A stretch of 64,000 nt of DNA from Pilatotrama ljubarskyi (taxonomy: Eukaryota > Basidiomycota > Agaricomycetes > Polyporales > Polyporaceae), in the NCBI GenBank assembly GCA_022385805.1, contig MU277676.1, forward strand, positions 339,723 to 403,722, in the 5' to 3' direction. Made by a program: the position numbers and the translations under genes. Of the stretch, positions 36,013 to 47,700 are shown one piece after another (the stretch's first letter is position 1; every line of letters begins with the position of its first letter). Under the pieces are notes generated by a model. The model was not told the origin of the DNA. It did no database searches and was given only the letters and a program-made list of their open reading frames with translations.

Positions 36013-36038
36013 GCCCTCGGCATTTCTATGCCGAGGGC
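36013..36038. repeat. Perfect 11-bp hairpin
   Basis: GCCCTCGGCAT, a four-base TTCT loop, then ATGCCGAGGGC. It is perfectly complementary and lies about 180 bp upstream of the antiporter start, where it may fall in the promoter or 5' leader. Function unknown. Confidence 0.7.
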
Positions 36039-36062
36039 TTGGCTCACAGCCTCGTTTAGATT

Positions 36063-36582
36063 CCTTACCGCCTCTCAAGCTGCGGGAGGTGTTCTGCAGA
36101 ACGTCGGATACTATCCCATCCCCAGATGCTGGATAAGCGCCCAGGGTGACCCCAGAAGCTGGACATTGCCTTGTAGCTTAGCACGATCGCACCGTACACA
36201 CATACTTTCTGTATGGCCGCATAGAGCTCAATGGGATGCTTGGTATTCCAGGAAGTTGGGTGAGGAAATCAAGACCTGTGAGCAAAGTAACAGAAGGTGA
36301 ATGTCTCCAGGCCGTATGGCGCTTAGGTTTCCAGATTCCCGGGTCAGAGGGCTTTCTGCTGGCTCTCATCTCCTGTATGTGCATTTTTGTGCAAATCTTC
36401 TTGCAGGAAGGCTTAGGGGATACAGTGGCCATGCCTGAAAAACAAGCAGAATGAATTTTGGAGATGTTTTGGGACTGCTATGTCGAAACTGAGCCCGAAA
36501 TTCTGTTGGGCGTCCAGCATCTGGGGACGGGATAGTACAGAGCATGCGCAGAAAGTGCGGGCCTCGGGGTAAGCCAGTGGTC
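36063..36582. repeat. Long imperfect inverted repeat, possible decayed non-autonomous element
   Basis: The arm at 36092-36144 and the inverted arm at 36507-36553 share a core. It reads ACTATCCC(A/G)TCCCCAG followed by ATGCTGGA, one mismatch in 24 bases, with looser similarity extending outward through TTCTGC to a CTTACC motif on both sides. About 360 bp of non-coding sequence lies between the arms. No target-site duplication could be assigned, so this may be an old transposon relic or an inverted duplication. Confidence 0.55.
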
Positions 36583-37183
36583 GGGGGAGACCGATGAGCG
36601 CAGGACAAGGGATCGTCGGCGCCGGAGTGAATGAACCATGAGATAGTGGAGGTGAGTGAGCTTGTACTCTGATGGCGCCGACCTGCACACTGCACCTGCT
36701 GATAATTCGCGGTCGCTCAGAGTGAGAAAAATCATCGGGAGAGCCTACGGTACCGTTTCCATGAATTTTGCGATATGAAACAGTCTGTCAGCCTCGCACC
36801 GAACGAGGACAGGAGAGTTCGTGATACTATGAGAAGAATCAAAGCCCATATGGAAGAAGTTGAGATAAGCCAGAGCCTCATGGAGCGGATGACCCGCGTG
36901 GGTGGGCGAATAGGCAAAAGCAGCGCCCAAAGTTCACGGACAAGGACGGCGGTCGGTAGCCAGTAGCGTTACCACAGGGCAAGGTTGACGAAGAGACTGG
37001 CTTCGCCCGCGCCTGAGACCTTCTCTTCCAACAGGACAAACACTAATGACCCGGCTGCCTGCGAAGGACCATGTCGCATCACACGGCCCGAATTGCTGGA
37101 CGTACCAAGCATAGCATTAAACCAGATACCACGTATGATCCACGAAGCAGGATAGTACAGGAGGCGACTAACATATATTCTCC

Positions 37184-37881
37184 TCATGCGGCAGAGGTGG
37201 TCGGGCCTGCCTTCTGGGTCGTCGCAGACGTGGTGGAAGAGGTCGCAGAGCCAAAGTACGCCGCTACGGGATCCTTCTGCGTCTTCTGGTAGCTGTAGGA
37301 CGGGGCGCTGAGACGGCGTAGAGCGGATGATCGAGGAAGATACGTACTACCAGATGCGACCCAGCTGACCGAGACCGGTTGATCCAACAAAGAAGTTGAC
37401 CTGCAAAGGATGTGAACAGGAATATGCGCTCGGAGTGAGGACGGACGCACAGCAGCCAGACTGTAATTGATTGGTGTGATGACTAGCGAGTAACGGACCC
37501 AGATGAATCCAGTTGCGGCCAGAGCTATGATTACAGTCGCGAGCACATAGCGAATAATACAGTAGCACAAGCGTAGAATTGCTGTATAAGTCCTACGAAC
37601 TCTTTGACATAGCTCGTACGACGTACCCAGGTTTTGCGACACACTCAACTTCTCCGCCGGCCGCGACAAGTCCTTCAGTCCAGCCGCAACCAAGCACCAC
37701 TTCATCATCGGAGCCCAGAAGAACACCGTCTTCGGGCCTAAATCGCCCCAGTCGCAAAGGAAGCAAATTCCGAGACCGTCAGCCGCAGATCCGTGCAGAG
37801 GGGCCGGCTCGCCGCACCTGCGGGGTGGTTCATGAACGCCTGGAACTTCGACGCTCCTGCAGATGCTGCCGCTCCGGACAT
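37184..37881 (-). CDS. MPC2: Mitochondrial pyruvate carrier subunit (MPC2 type)
   Basis: Five exons in coding order: 37881-37818, 37737-37627, 37524-37451, 37400-37348, 37292-37184 (411 nt, 136 aa). Introns are 80, 102, 50 and 55 bp. The protein starts MSGAAASAGASKFQAFMNHP and carries the family core: GPKTVFFWAPMMKWCLVAAG, DLSRPAEKLSVSQN, LAATGFIWVRYSLVI and NYSLAAVNFFVGSTGLGQL. Length and two-to-three membrane helices match MPC2/MPC3 subunits. These pair with MPC1 in the inner mitochondrial membrane to import pyruvate. The Ser/Thr/Ala-rich C-terminus after YQKTQKDP is variable in the family. For exon 4 the donor GTACGT (after TGG TA) was chosen over an overlapping GTAGTA. It lies head-to-tail with the antiporter on the same strand. 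Very sure of the family, less of MPC2 versus MPC3. Confidence 0.92.
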
Positions 37882-40800
37882 GGCTCCTGTCTAGGTATGA
37901 TGTATAGAATAGGTATAGGTACGGAGGAAGAGGAAGAAAGAAAAGCCTAGCAGGATGTGGGCGACGAGTTAGTTGTGGTGCGACTCGTGCGCTAAGGTCA
38001 GATTGGTCGGCGGTAGCGTTTGCTCAAGCGCCCATGATGTTCACCCATAGGCGCCCAAGACGTAGGAAGCGCCCGTGTGGTACAGGCTCCAAGACCACGA
38101 AGGTCGAGTCGAATCGAAAGCTGAGTTCTTTATTCCTTCTAAACTACGTTCTATCTCGGGTGATCACGCTTATTTTTACTTTGGAAGCTCTGCAGGTGGT
38201 ATAGTGCATACCTTCAGGTGTACATCGGTATTCAACTTGGCTTGCCTGGCCCTGCCACCAGGGGGTGACCTTTACTACCGGCTACCCCCTGGGAGTCACG
38301 TCGGTTCGCAATCGGTGCCTCTTCAGTAAGTCTTCGTCGGAATTGCAAAAGTCGAGCGATCATTGTTCTCACATTGACGAAGCTGAGCAATAAGCCGGCC
38401 GGGCGCCCTTCTCATCAGCTCGAGCTCCATCCTGCGACTTGATCCTCAACGCTGTCTGGGATCCTCGAGATGCCGACCGTGAGGATGTGAGGCACGCTCG
38501 AAGTCGACCTGCACGCCGTCTCTTTCCGTCTTTCATGCGCCCTCTCCCCTACCAATCCAACGTAAGGGTTCCCAGTCTTGGTCGCTACGCCGGCCGATTC
38601 CCGTATGGTTATAGCACAATTCCAGCGTCTCGTAGCTGCCAGTCAGGCTTCTGCCAGCCCAGCGCGCCGACGTCCTCGCCTGCTTCGAACGACCGCCACT
38701 GTCGTCATATATTAGCAAGTGTGCGTTCGCGTCTTTTTTCCAACACCTACTCTACTCACTTAGGCTTTCAGGCGGGCGTATCCATGCATGTTCACGCTGC
38801 TGTTCACATTACTCCCACCTCCGGCCATCCGGCTGCAATGGTTGTCCAATGACTGGCTTGAAGACGGCAAGTTCCTGTCCAATCAGAGTTGTTCGGGGCG
38901 TTGAGGTCGATTTCTGAGCGGTACTAGCTGCCCTTTACCCAGAGGAACCGTAGAGGCGTGGCATTGCCGACATTGCCGATGCAATTGATGTTCCTGTCTG
39001 TCGACACTGTCAGTTCACAGTGCTCTTGCGCCGTCTCTCCGTGGCGGATCCAGAAGAGCAATAGCGAGCAAGGCTAGGACTTCACTTTTCTTGCGCTTGT
39101 GCTGCAGACTGTCATCGCCGGATGATCTATACAGCTGTCGGCTTCAGCACCATGCGTTTGCTGCGTGTCATCGTCTCCATCGCCCTCAGATGTCTCCGGT
39201 GTCCTGCTAGCTGATCTTCTAGACCTGCTCTCCAGCTGAGCGAGCAGTTCGAATGTCAAAGTACCTATCGCTTGGATTTCTCCCCGACGAGTGAATGCGG
39301 TGATTCAATGGAACCGCTTCCTCGGACTGTCGTTAGCCGTCATTTGTTGCTTTCCCAGGTCGTCGCATACGAGTCACATGGTCGTTGAGAACAGGTACGT
39401 CTCGACTCTCACCCGGGCTTGTGTACGCTAGGAGGTACTTAAGCAGCATAAACTTACAGCATCTCTACGAGACTTGATTATACTCTCGAAGGTACGCACT
39501 GCACGGCCGGGTGCGTTGATACCAGGGAGGCGAAGTACCAATGCAAATCGACAGGCAGTCTACGGGCCTGGAGACTCCATTTCATCAATGTTCCTGATGC
39601 GCGGAACTGTCATCAGGGCTCTCGGGAAGAACGGTCCCGCGCGCTGTTCTTGTTCGCCTACGCTGAGCTTCGCGATGTTCTGTGCGTCATGCCGCTGACT
39701 CTCCTTTCTCTCATGGCACTCCAAATATGTCAAGTCTAGTTGGCACATCTGGCGCACTACCCCATCACCTCTCGGTCCCTCCCACAACGCGCGAGGTGCG
39801 GACCCAGCTTGTCTCAAGATGTCGGGTTATAGAACACGCGTTCGCTGCCATCCAATCGCCATAGCTCCGCACAACGACTTCGCAGCCGCCTTGCGGCCCG
39901 CCTACGACGTCATTTCAGCATTCCCTACCAATCCCAGCAGCCCTCCGGCATGGGTCGGTCTCGGATCCAGCGCGAGAGACATCCTACTGGCCCCTTCTCC
40001 GCGAAGCTTCTGGCGGGTGCCAGGGTAGCTCAGGCACTATGCCCACTACGGTTCGTCAATCTTCCCACTGCGCATTCGCGCAAGCTCCCGGGAGCTGAAG
40101 CTTGTTTGTCAGGGCATTTCGCCCGGCGTGACTCCTCGTGCTCGCATTCGACTCGGGCGCAACACGACACAGCCGGTTGCAGGGACCCGCGGTGGCGGAG
40201 CTGGAAGATGCCGCCACCGCGGGTATAAAAGATCAACATTCTGGAGACAGGGAGGTCAGTGTCCCCTCCTCGACTTCGCTCTTGCGACACTTAGCTGACC
40301 AGCCTGCACTCGTTCTGTTGTAGAAGCGGGCACCCCGGCGATCTTTGCGCTCCACCACTCGGCCTGCGCACATCCTTTGCACGTCTGCACTGGCATCGCG
40401 TTCGAGTTGTGGCGGCCGCAAGGATTGACGCGGTACCGCTTCTACACCAGCCAGCAGGTCTTCCTACCCAACGGACATACGAGCAAGCGTACCGCGACTC
40501 TCAGGCGGGCTATCCATATCTGGTGAGTCTCCGCATGGTCATGTCAAATGCGCAGTCCGACACTCCAATACTTCCGTTACGGCGACTTGGCCGTCCTGCC
40601 AGCTTGATCGTTCGCGATTTATCCATACCTTCCCCACGTGTATTCATCTAGTAAATGCGCTACCTCCTTGAACCGTCCGTCCACGGAGGGTCTAGTCCGT
40701 TTACGCTAACTTACGATGTTTGGCCAGGTGATTGTGCATGCGCCTCTCCGGGGCCTTTTGTTAAGAGGACGATCCCTCAGCCGTACGAAAAACCAGTCAC

Positions 40801-42118
40801 AAATTTAGTAGTCAGCTCTTCCATTTCCCATTGAGACCTTGTGTCTCGTAATGCTCATATGGCTCGGGGCTCAACTGCCTTCCGGTACGGTGCGGTCGTG
40901 CATTGGAGATAACGGTCCGTCGTCGGTCAAAAACTTTCTCGATGTCGATCCTCGTGCTTGCGCGGAACCGTAATGCCAAGTATCAGGAAGCCGACGGGTC
41001 GAACTCATGGGCTCGGAGGTGAGAGAGGACTCTCTCATCAGTGGACCAACGCTCATCACTCACTTTTCTATACCAGACCGACACCTTTGCGATATGTACG
41101 TAGACGATCCGGGACTCGTCGCCATAGGGTTGGTTATGCGGTGGTCAGCCTGAACACACAGGTGAGTCGTTGGCCGAACAAAGTGCGAGGGGCAGAAAGG
41201 AAACCTTTGAGACATATGTGAATCTCGCGCATGTTCTCGGCGTGGAACTCGGCGATATGTTTTAGATTTGCCTTGTATAGCTCCGTAGCGTGGGTTGGCC
41301 GGTTGCTGCATAAAGGCTGGTGCATCTTCCCCGGCGTATGTTAGGGTTCTTACCAGAATTTACGAGGTCTATGGCCAAGCATGTCAGTCCAGGAGATGGG
41401 ATACATGTCCGACTCCAGTAAGGACAGAAGTAAGGACAGAAGCCCTTGCTTATACATATGTTCCGTACGAATATCGCTAGCGTACGACCCGGGCTTAGCA
41501 CTGGTTCTCAAGAATTGCTGGACGACCTCTCAAGTACGTACTCTCACTCGAGCAGGAGCATCAGGTTGCAGACTATGTACATAGACCAGATGGGATCGTA
41601 CACAAACTCTTGAGGAAGCTCCGGATGCATACATTCGGATACATCCGTAAAACATCTCTAAACGGGGTCAATGGTGACGATCAGATGCATGTAAAGATTC
41701 TCCGTGGGCAAAGATCCTGCGAGAGCAAAGTTGGCTTGGAAAACTACAGTAGTGGGATCCCTGAGCGGGCCCGAGTCGGAGGAGTTAGGATTGCGCTTAG
41801 GTTTTTGTGAGACCGCAAAGCACCATTCGACTGGATTGAATCACAAAGGCTCCCCGTGGATTTTCTAGGGAGAGTCGCATACCGTGTGTCGGCTTGAAGT
41901 CGGTGAGCAAGCGATCCTCCTCGAACTCGGATGAGGCGGGGAAAGGTCGTACCGGTCCGACATCCGGTCCCAGATTCCCACCACGTGGCTGGACACATTG
42001 TTAGACACGCTCGCGCGTCAAAGGCATTGCTTACTCCAGCTCCCTCTGCGGCTCTGCCTGGCTAATCGCTGTCCTTTCCTCCAGCTACCCATCTGTCCCT
42101 TGTGCACTGGCCTTCGGG
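37882..42118. other. Long gene-free stretch
   Basis: About 4.2 kb between the pyruvate carrier start and the APQ12-like gene. Only short frames occur, none recognised. A well-formed TATA box at 40224 has no obvious gene behind it. A short direct repeat of AGTAAGGACAGA lies near 41420. Confidence 0.45.
40224..40231 (+). promoter_or_regulatory. Orphan TATA box
   Basis: TATAAAAG in CCGCGGGTATAAAAGATC, followed by a pyrimidine-richer stretch, as at genuine promoters here. The first downstream ATG is about 300 bases away (near 40534). An open, ATG-less frame runs to a GTGAGT donor at about 40525. It may drive a non-coding RNA or a decayed gene. Confidence 0.3.
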
Positions 42119-42964
42119 ATGGCCGACTATGATGTAGACGACTCTATGCTACAAAACATCCTGGATCCCATCTTCTCCTTCCTGTCATCCGTTCTCCCTC
42201 CGCCAATCTACACCATCGCCGAATCGCTCATCACCCACTCCCTCACCCTCATCACCGCCCTCTTCAAGTTCGTCCTGACCCTCGTCAACGCCCGGTCATG
42301 GGACGCTCAGCAGATACTACCACCCCTCATCACTCTTCTCGCGGCCTACCTCGCACTCGTCAGCTTCTACCGGACGACTGGTTGGATGATCCGCACGGCC
42401 TTCTGGTTCGTGAAGTGGGGCGGCATCCTCGGAGCGCTCGCCGCGGGTGCTGGGTATTTCATGGGCAACGCGAACGCTAACGGAGAGAATGGCGTCGGCG
42501 CCGCCTTCAACGGCGGCATAGTATCGATGCTGGGGAGCGCACTCCTAGGCATGCTCAACGAGGACGGACAAAACGCCTCCGGCGCGTCTCGCGGCTCGCG
42601 TTCCTCAAGGAAATCGAGGACACGAGCTGGCGCAGCACGCCCCAGGACCCGCGCACAGACACGCAGGCAGAAGGAGGAGCGACCGAAGGCATGGGACACC
42701 TGGGACAAGCACCGCCAGTGGCAGTATGACGCGGAGAGCGCGGGAAGGGACGATGCTGCGAGGGCGAATGAGGGCGTGCAAGAAGCGGTGCAAAAGGTTC
42801 TGGGTGTCGTGCAAGAGGCTGTTGGGACCGGATGGTGGGAGACCGTGAAGAATGTTGTCGAGGGGAGTGGGCTGGCGGGTTCGAGCAGCGAGGAGAGACG
42901 AGAGGACACCCAGTCGCAACGACAGTCAAGACGGGACGCGAAGGCTAAGGGGAAGACACGGTAA
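42119..42964 (+). CDS. APQ12-like nuclear-envelope/ER membrane protein
   Basis: A single exon, 281 aa. The N-terminal half has two or three hydrophobic segments: a stretch at ~15-60, ITLLAAYLALVSFYRTTGWM at ~70-90, and WFVKWGGILGALAAGAGYFM at ~95-115. The C-terminal half is hydrophilic: first Arg/Ser-rich (residues ~150-180), then a charged helical region (WDTWDKHRQWQYDAESA) and a second helix with VQKVLGVVQEAVG. The membrane core resembles the fungal APQ12 family, linked in yeast to nuclear pore assembly, mRNA export and nuclear-envelope lipid homeostasis. This assignment is from memory of fungal homologues and is moderate. Start choice is the first in-frame ATG after a pyrimidine-rich leader. 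Both flanks are non-coding. Confidence 0.65.
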   Translation: MADYDVDDSMLQNILDPIFSFLSSVLPPPIYTIAESLITHSLTLITALFKFVLTLVNARSWDAQQILPPLITLLAAYLALVSFYRTTGWMIRTAFWFVKWGGILGALAAGAGYFMGNANANGENGVGAAFNGGIVSMLGSALLGMLNEDGQNASGASRGSRSSRKSRTRAGAARPRTRAQTRRQKEERPKAWDTWDKHRQWQYDAESAGRDDAARANEGVQEAVQKVLGVVQEAVGTGWWETVKNVVEGSGLAGSSSEERREDTQSQRQSRRDAKAKGKTR

Positions 42965-44017
42965 CAGCCGTGTGCTGCCATGATACTTGGACAGGTATCT
43001 ATAGGGTCAAGTTCAGTTTGGCATATCTCATGTATTGCTGGTGAGTTTCCATGCATACGCTTGCCGTTTCAATTGATTGATGGTTCTGCAGTGGATTTGT
43101 ACTAGTCAGGAAGTAACATATGCCATCCATGGCTACGACCGTCGTCCAACGTCCACTCCAGCAAGATGCCTCGAAGGACTCGTTTGTTGCGTAGGGACGT
43201 CCTCTACCAAACCGTTCGCTAGCAACGAGGCGAGCTGAGACAGATATGAAGGTGCGAACATAGGTATAGTTGCGACACTTCGTCATTCTGATACCGGCCA
43301 GTGGTTTCCGTTTGACGGAAGCCACTGGGAGGTTCAGACGTCGCCTATAGGCACTCTGGACGGTCGTTAGTGAGTCCTAGCGCTCGGCTGTCTGTCTTCC
43401 CGGCGCACCAGGACACACCAAATATGCAGTGGGCAGTGGGCGGTCTGGGTCATGAGGGCAGGAAGGCCGGCGGTGGATTGCTCGCGCGTCCGCCGGACGT
43501 GTTCCCAAGCGGTGGCACGATACAGTCTGCAAGACCGCCCCGTCCAGCGTCACGCCCTGGGCCAGACTGCTGACGGTGAGAAGGATCGCAGATTCGCCGC
43601 TCTCGTCCGCCACCGTCCGCCACCGATCCCCACGCCGTCACGCTTCCCAGCCTTGGCCAGCGAAAGATGCCGTGACCAATCCGTGACACTCGCTGTCGTT
43701 CTCAAACAACGCCCACGATCAATTCCTCCCGTTTCGATCTCCGCCCAGATGTAAACCGGGGCGACGACCGACACTGGCCAATGAGCGGCCGCCGTTGGAC
43801 AGGCCGACGTGCGCCGGTAAATTGAGTGCTATATGTGGCGGCCGAAATTCCCTTCGTTCCGGGAACAAACAGCTGCAAATAGAGAGGTGTTATATTCCTC
43901 CGACTCTCGAGCTCTCTCTGCTCATCCCCTCTCTTCCTCTTCCCCTGCCGCCATTGCAGCCCCTGCCAGCTGTCCCCCCTAACGCCGCCCTCTTACCCAC
44001 CCATATCACTCATCGCC
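42965..44017. other. Intergenic, leader of the next gene
   Basis: About 1 kb without a gene. The final 100 bases (43910-44010) are strongly C/T-rich, the leader of the downstream small gene. Confidence 0.5.
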
Positions 44018-44746
44018 ATGGCCGTCAAGAGGAAGTTCGATGCTGAGTTCGACGACGCTGCGCCCACCGTAAGTGACTGCCACAGCGCATACAGTCGCGT
44101 CGCGTGTCTGACGCGCTCTTCTACAGAACGCGAAGCAGTCTAAGCTGGTCGCCTTCCCCTCCGACCTCGACACAGACGTAGCTATGTCTGACGCCTCTAT
44201 GTCTGACCTCGCCCCCCTCTTCATTCCCACTCACCCCTTCCACACTCGCCTCCCATCCAACGCGAGCTACGCGTCCTCGAGCACGTCCGACTCACCTCGG
44301 AACTCTCGTAAGTCTGCGTCTGTCGTGCCGCATCACACAGTCTGAGTTATGTATCCTTGTTCACCAAGCTATGTACCCAGTGTTCGACCTCTACCCCAAC
44401 GAGCCCGACAGCTATATGGCGGTTGCATCCCACGGTTTCCCTGACCCCTCGTTAAACACTCTCGAAAAGCCTGTCGGTCTCCTCCAGCCAAAGCGCAATG
44501 GCTTCACGCATCATGGGTAGGTTATATCTCCTCTGGCGCGGCATGCCGTGGTGGTAGTGTCTTCGAAATCTTTGCAGGAGGTTTGGACATTGCTGACATT
44601 CCTACGTGTCTTTCTTTCCGAATAGCCAAAACTGCAATCAGATCCCGAAGCTTCGTATGGCATGCTCTGCTGGACCCAACGGTCGGCGATCAATGTGGGC
44701 CCACTGCGAGGAATGCGGCGCGATCGAGATGGTCGACAGCGACTGA
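44018..44746 (+). CDS. Small basidiomycete-conserved protein with C-terminal four-cysteine motif
   Basis: Four exons: 44018-44068, 44127-44307, 44369-44516, 44626-44746 (501 nt, 166 aa). It starts MAVKRKFD, with a basic patch that could act as a nuclear signal. A Ser/Asp-rich middle contains two MSDASMSDL-type repeats, followed by MYPVFDLYPNEPDS. The C-terminus has QNCNQIPKLRMAC, then WAHCEECGAIEMVDSD: four cysteines in C-x7-C and C-x2-C pairs that could bind one zinc ion. I recognise this tail from uncharacterised proteins of mushroom-forming fungi but know no function. The last intron (109 bp) splits the conserved tail between the HHG and QNCN residues. Nuclear zinc-binding role is inference. 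Confidence 0.8.
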
Positions 44747-47700
44747 GCAAGCTTATCAGCAAAGCGGCCCGACCTCGGCCCTCTGACGTCCGGCCACCGG
44801 AGGCTTCGCTATCGGCACTCTCGACCTCGGTGCAATTACCGCCAAGAGGAAAAGAAAGTGAGGTTGTTCTGTTCTGCGTCACCCTCATCACCTTCCGCCC
44901 TGGCTTCTCTACTCTGTATACATCTGGCGACTCTATGCCTCGACTCTCACGAGCGGCCTGCCCTCCCCAACCCTGCTCTTTCGACAATAAGTATCCGTCA
45001 TCGGTAAAACCGACGACATCGACCAGCCGCCCTCCGTCTCACCCCCCACTCCCCTCGACATTCGCCATCTCCGTGACTGTCTCGACTGGTCCTTGTTGTC
45101 GCGCCTTCTCGTCTTTGCTCTGTTTTATTACGTTCGCATTCGCATTCACACACCGCAATTGGTCTCGCTGTTGCTCGTATGTATTTATGCATTTTGTTGC
45201 TACCCGACGGACTCCACCAGAAAAGCCCATCCCATCTCGCATCGACATCCTCGTACTCTACTAGACTTGTGCTTCTCATGTGTGTATATCATGCCGCTCG
45301 CCGACGAGCTGTTGTCCAATTCTCGGTCTGCTTGAGTTCACGTTCCCGGTGTGCTATCACATAAGGTATGTCATCTACGTAAGGCCGTGACGCTGCCTTT
45401 TTTTCCCTGAAAGGTCAGTATATGCATGTCTTGTGATCCAACTTCCGTCCCGTTCGAAGCTGCACCGAGTGCGGTCCGCTGTCAACATCTTCATGATGCC
45501 TGACGACACCGCGTGGTTTCCGGCGTGCCCGTTCTGGTATTGTCCTCCCTCCAACCTCCCTCAATATTGCGGCTGGGTCAGTCGGCATCGGAGACGGCTT
45601 AGTTCCATATAGCCATGCCTCAAGGTCTCACGGGTAGTACAGGAGGCCGTATCATGGCGACAAGATATATAGTGAACGACACTCAAGCCTATGGCGGTAA
45701 CGGTACTCACTGTACGTGTGCCAAGCGGCACGGGTTCTTATGGGGCTGCGGTGTCCTTGCCATTCGTGGTGCTCAGCTGCTAGTAGTACTACTCGATGCG
45801 CGCCGCGCTGCTCGTCAGGCTAGGTCGCACGGCCCGCGGAGACCGCCGACCTTGCTGCTCAACGGGTCGGGCGATATTAGAGTGGACTATGTATCCGTCT
45901 GGTACGCAGACGTATGGAGGTGTTCTATAATTTACTGGGATAGCAGACGTTGCTTTGAAATTCCCCAGCTCATGCAAAGTGAGGTCAGTGCGGCGGACAT
46001 CAGTGATCTCGTCAGACCGCGACCTCACATGTTGCACGCCTTGCATCCTCGTTGGATTCGGCTGATGTTCAAACGGGGTACGTACGCAGGCTGACCCGGT
46101 GCCCGACGCTTCGCAAGCGACACAGTGTTGACCGACTGTTGAAATGCTGCCCAGATAGCCGTGGCCACTCAAAGCTGTCGATGAGTGCCTACCTGAGAGG
46201 TGGTACTACGCAGACCGTCGAATGCACTTGGAGGCCACGCGGTCCACCTCTTGGCTAGTATGGGTGACGTCTGCAGCTGGTTCACTAATTGTCGACGTCG
46301 CATTGACAAGTTGTCGGTCGAGTAGTGAAGTCGGCCGCTCATCCGCCATACCCACACGAGCATGTGAGGCTGCTCGGTCCGAGTTCGGACATCCAGAGTG
46401 GCAGCGCTGCGATTTCGACTCGCGAATCATAGTCACGGAACATCTCACCATTGCCGCTGAGCCCGCCGCTATGACTTCAAGGAGGTTACTAGAGTAGTCC
46501 GTGCTGTACTGCAACAGTCCAGCCGGTGAGTACAAGCCCGCGTGCCGAGGTACTTGATCAATATCCTCAGTCAGATGCAACGGCTGCCTACGGCAGAGGA
46601 CGTCGTCTACTCGGGAAATGTGAAGGCAATGGAGGGATGCTCACCCCCGACAGAAAATTCCCATGTACGTCTTCACCGATGAAGAGGTATAGCATTGTGT
46701 CCTCGAGCATGCAGATAACCGTACCAAGCGGTGCGCCCGGCGAATTATCACGACCATCGCCGCCAGTGCGGAGGACACCTTTGTCTGAGGACGCTTACAT
46801 GACAGGGTTGAATCCACCTTCCAGGCGGCACGGAAGCTCTAACGGTTAGGGACGCTGCCACCATGAGGTGGCCGTGACATCTCCACCTGCGTAGGCTGTC
46901 CTGGAATACGGATATCCAGCCTCCGGTGCGCGGCAGTAGGCGCGCGTTTCTCTGGGGACTAACTCTTCATTTCCTCACCTATAGGCAAAGACGCTCAGGG
47001 CCCTGCTGAGATCGCATTAGCTACAAATGGAGTAAATGGTATGGAGAAGGCCATTGAGCTACTCCGTCGCAGGTAGTAGTACTCTAACGGCGGGACGTTT
47101 CTCGGGCACCCTAATATATTACATCCTCTCCCCTAGCTCCTATCCTCGACTATCAGCACGCATCCTGCGGTGGTGTCGTTACCAGGTGCACGCCGTGTCG
47201 AAGCGCACGCAGGCGGTGAAGATGCGCGGCCTCGGATGGAGATGCATAACTCACCGAAGCACACGATGACGTTGAGAACGCGCAGCGTATTACAGCGCAC
47301 GCCATGAGATCTGAGAAGCTAAAGACGTCTTTGTAGGCGACGCAGGCCAGGGGGAGCTTCTTCGGTGGAGCCCGACATTGCATCCGGTGGGCCGGGGGAA
47401 TGCTCGAGGAGAGGAACACAACAGGTAAGCTTCACATCCAGGAGAACAGCGCCATGCGTACGGGTGCGAAGAACTGCTGACGCATGATTACCGCCACTGT
47501 TTCTTCACAACCAGAAAAGGCAGAGCGGGCTGCAAACGGTTCGCACCCAAGATCTGCATGCAACGGGTGGGTCCTCTTCTCGTTCTGCGACCTTAGATGG
47601 AGGTGACTGCGCACGGCTGGGCGGGATCTACGGACACGCACGGATATGGCCGACGGTCGAACAGAGCGCAGGTCGGCCGAGGACATTCGCTTTCTCCGTA

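Larger units (their letters stand above)
35836..37183. other. Intergenic between antiporter start and pyruvate-carrier stop, repeat-bearing
   Basis: About 1.35 kb without a supported gene. It contains a strong hairpin at 36013-36038 and a long imperfect inverted repeat with arms near 36063-36144 and 36507-36582. It is also the promoter region of the minus-strand antiporter. Confidence 0.5.
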
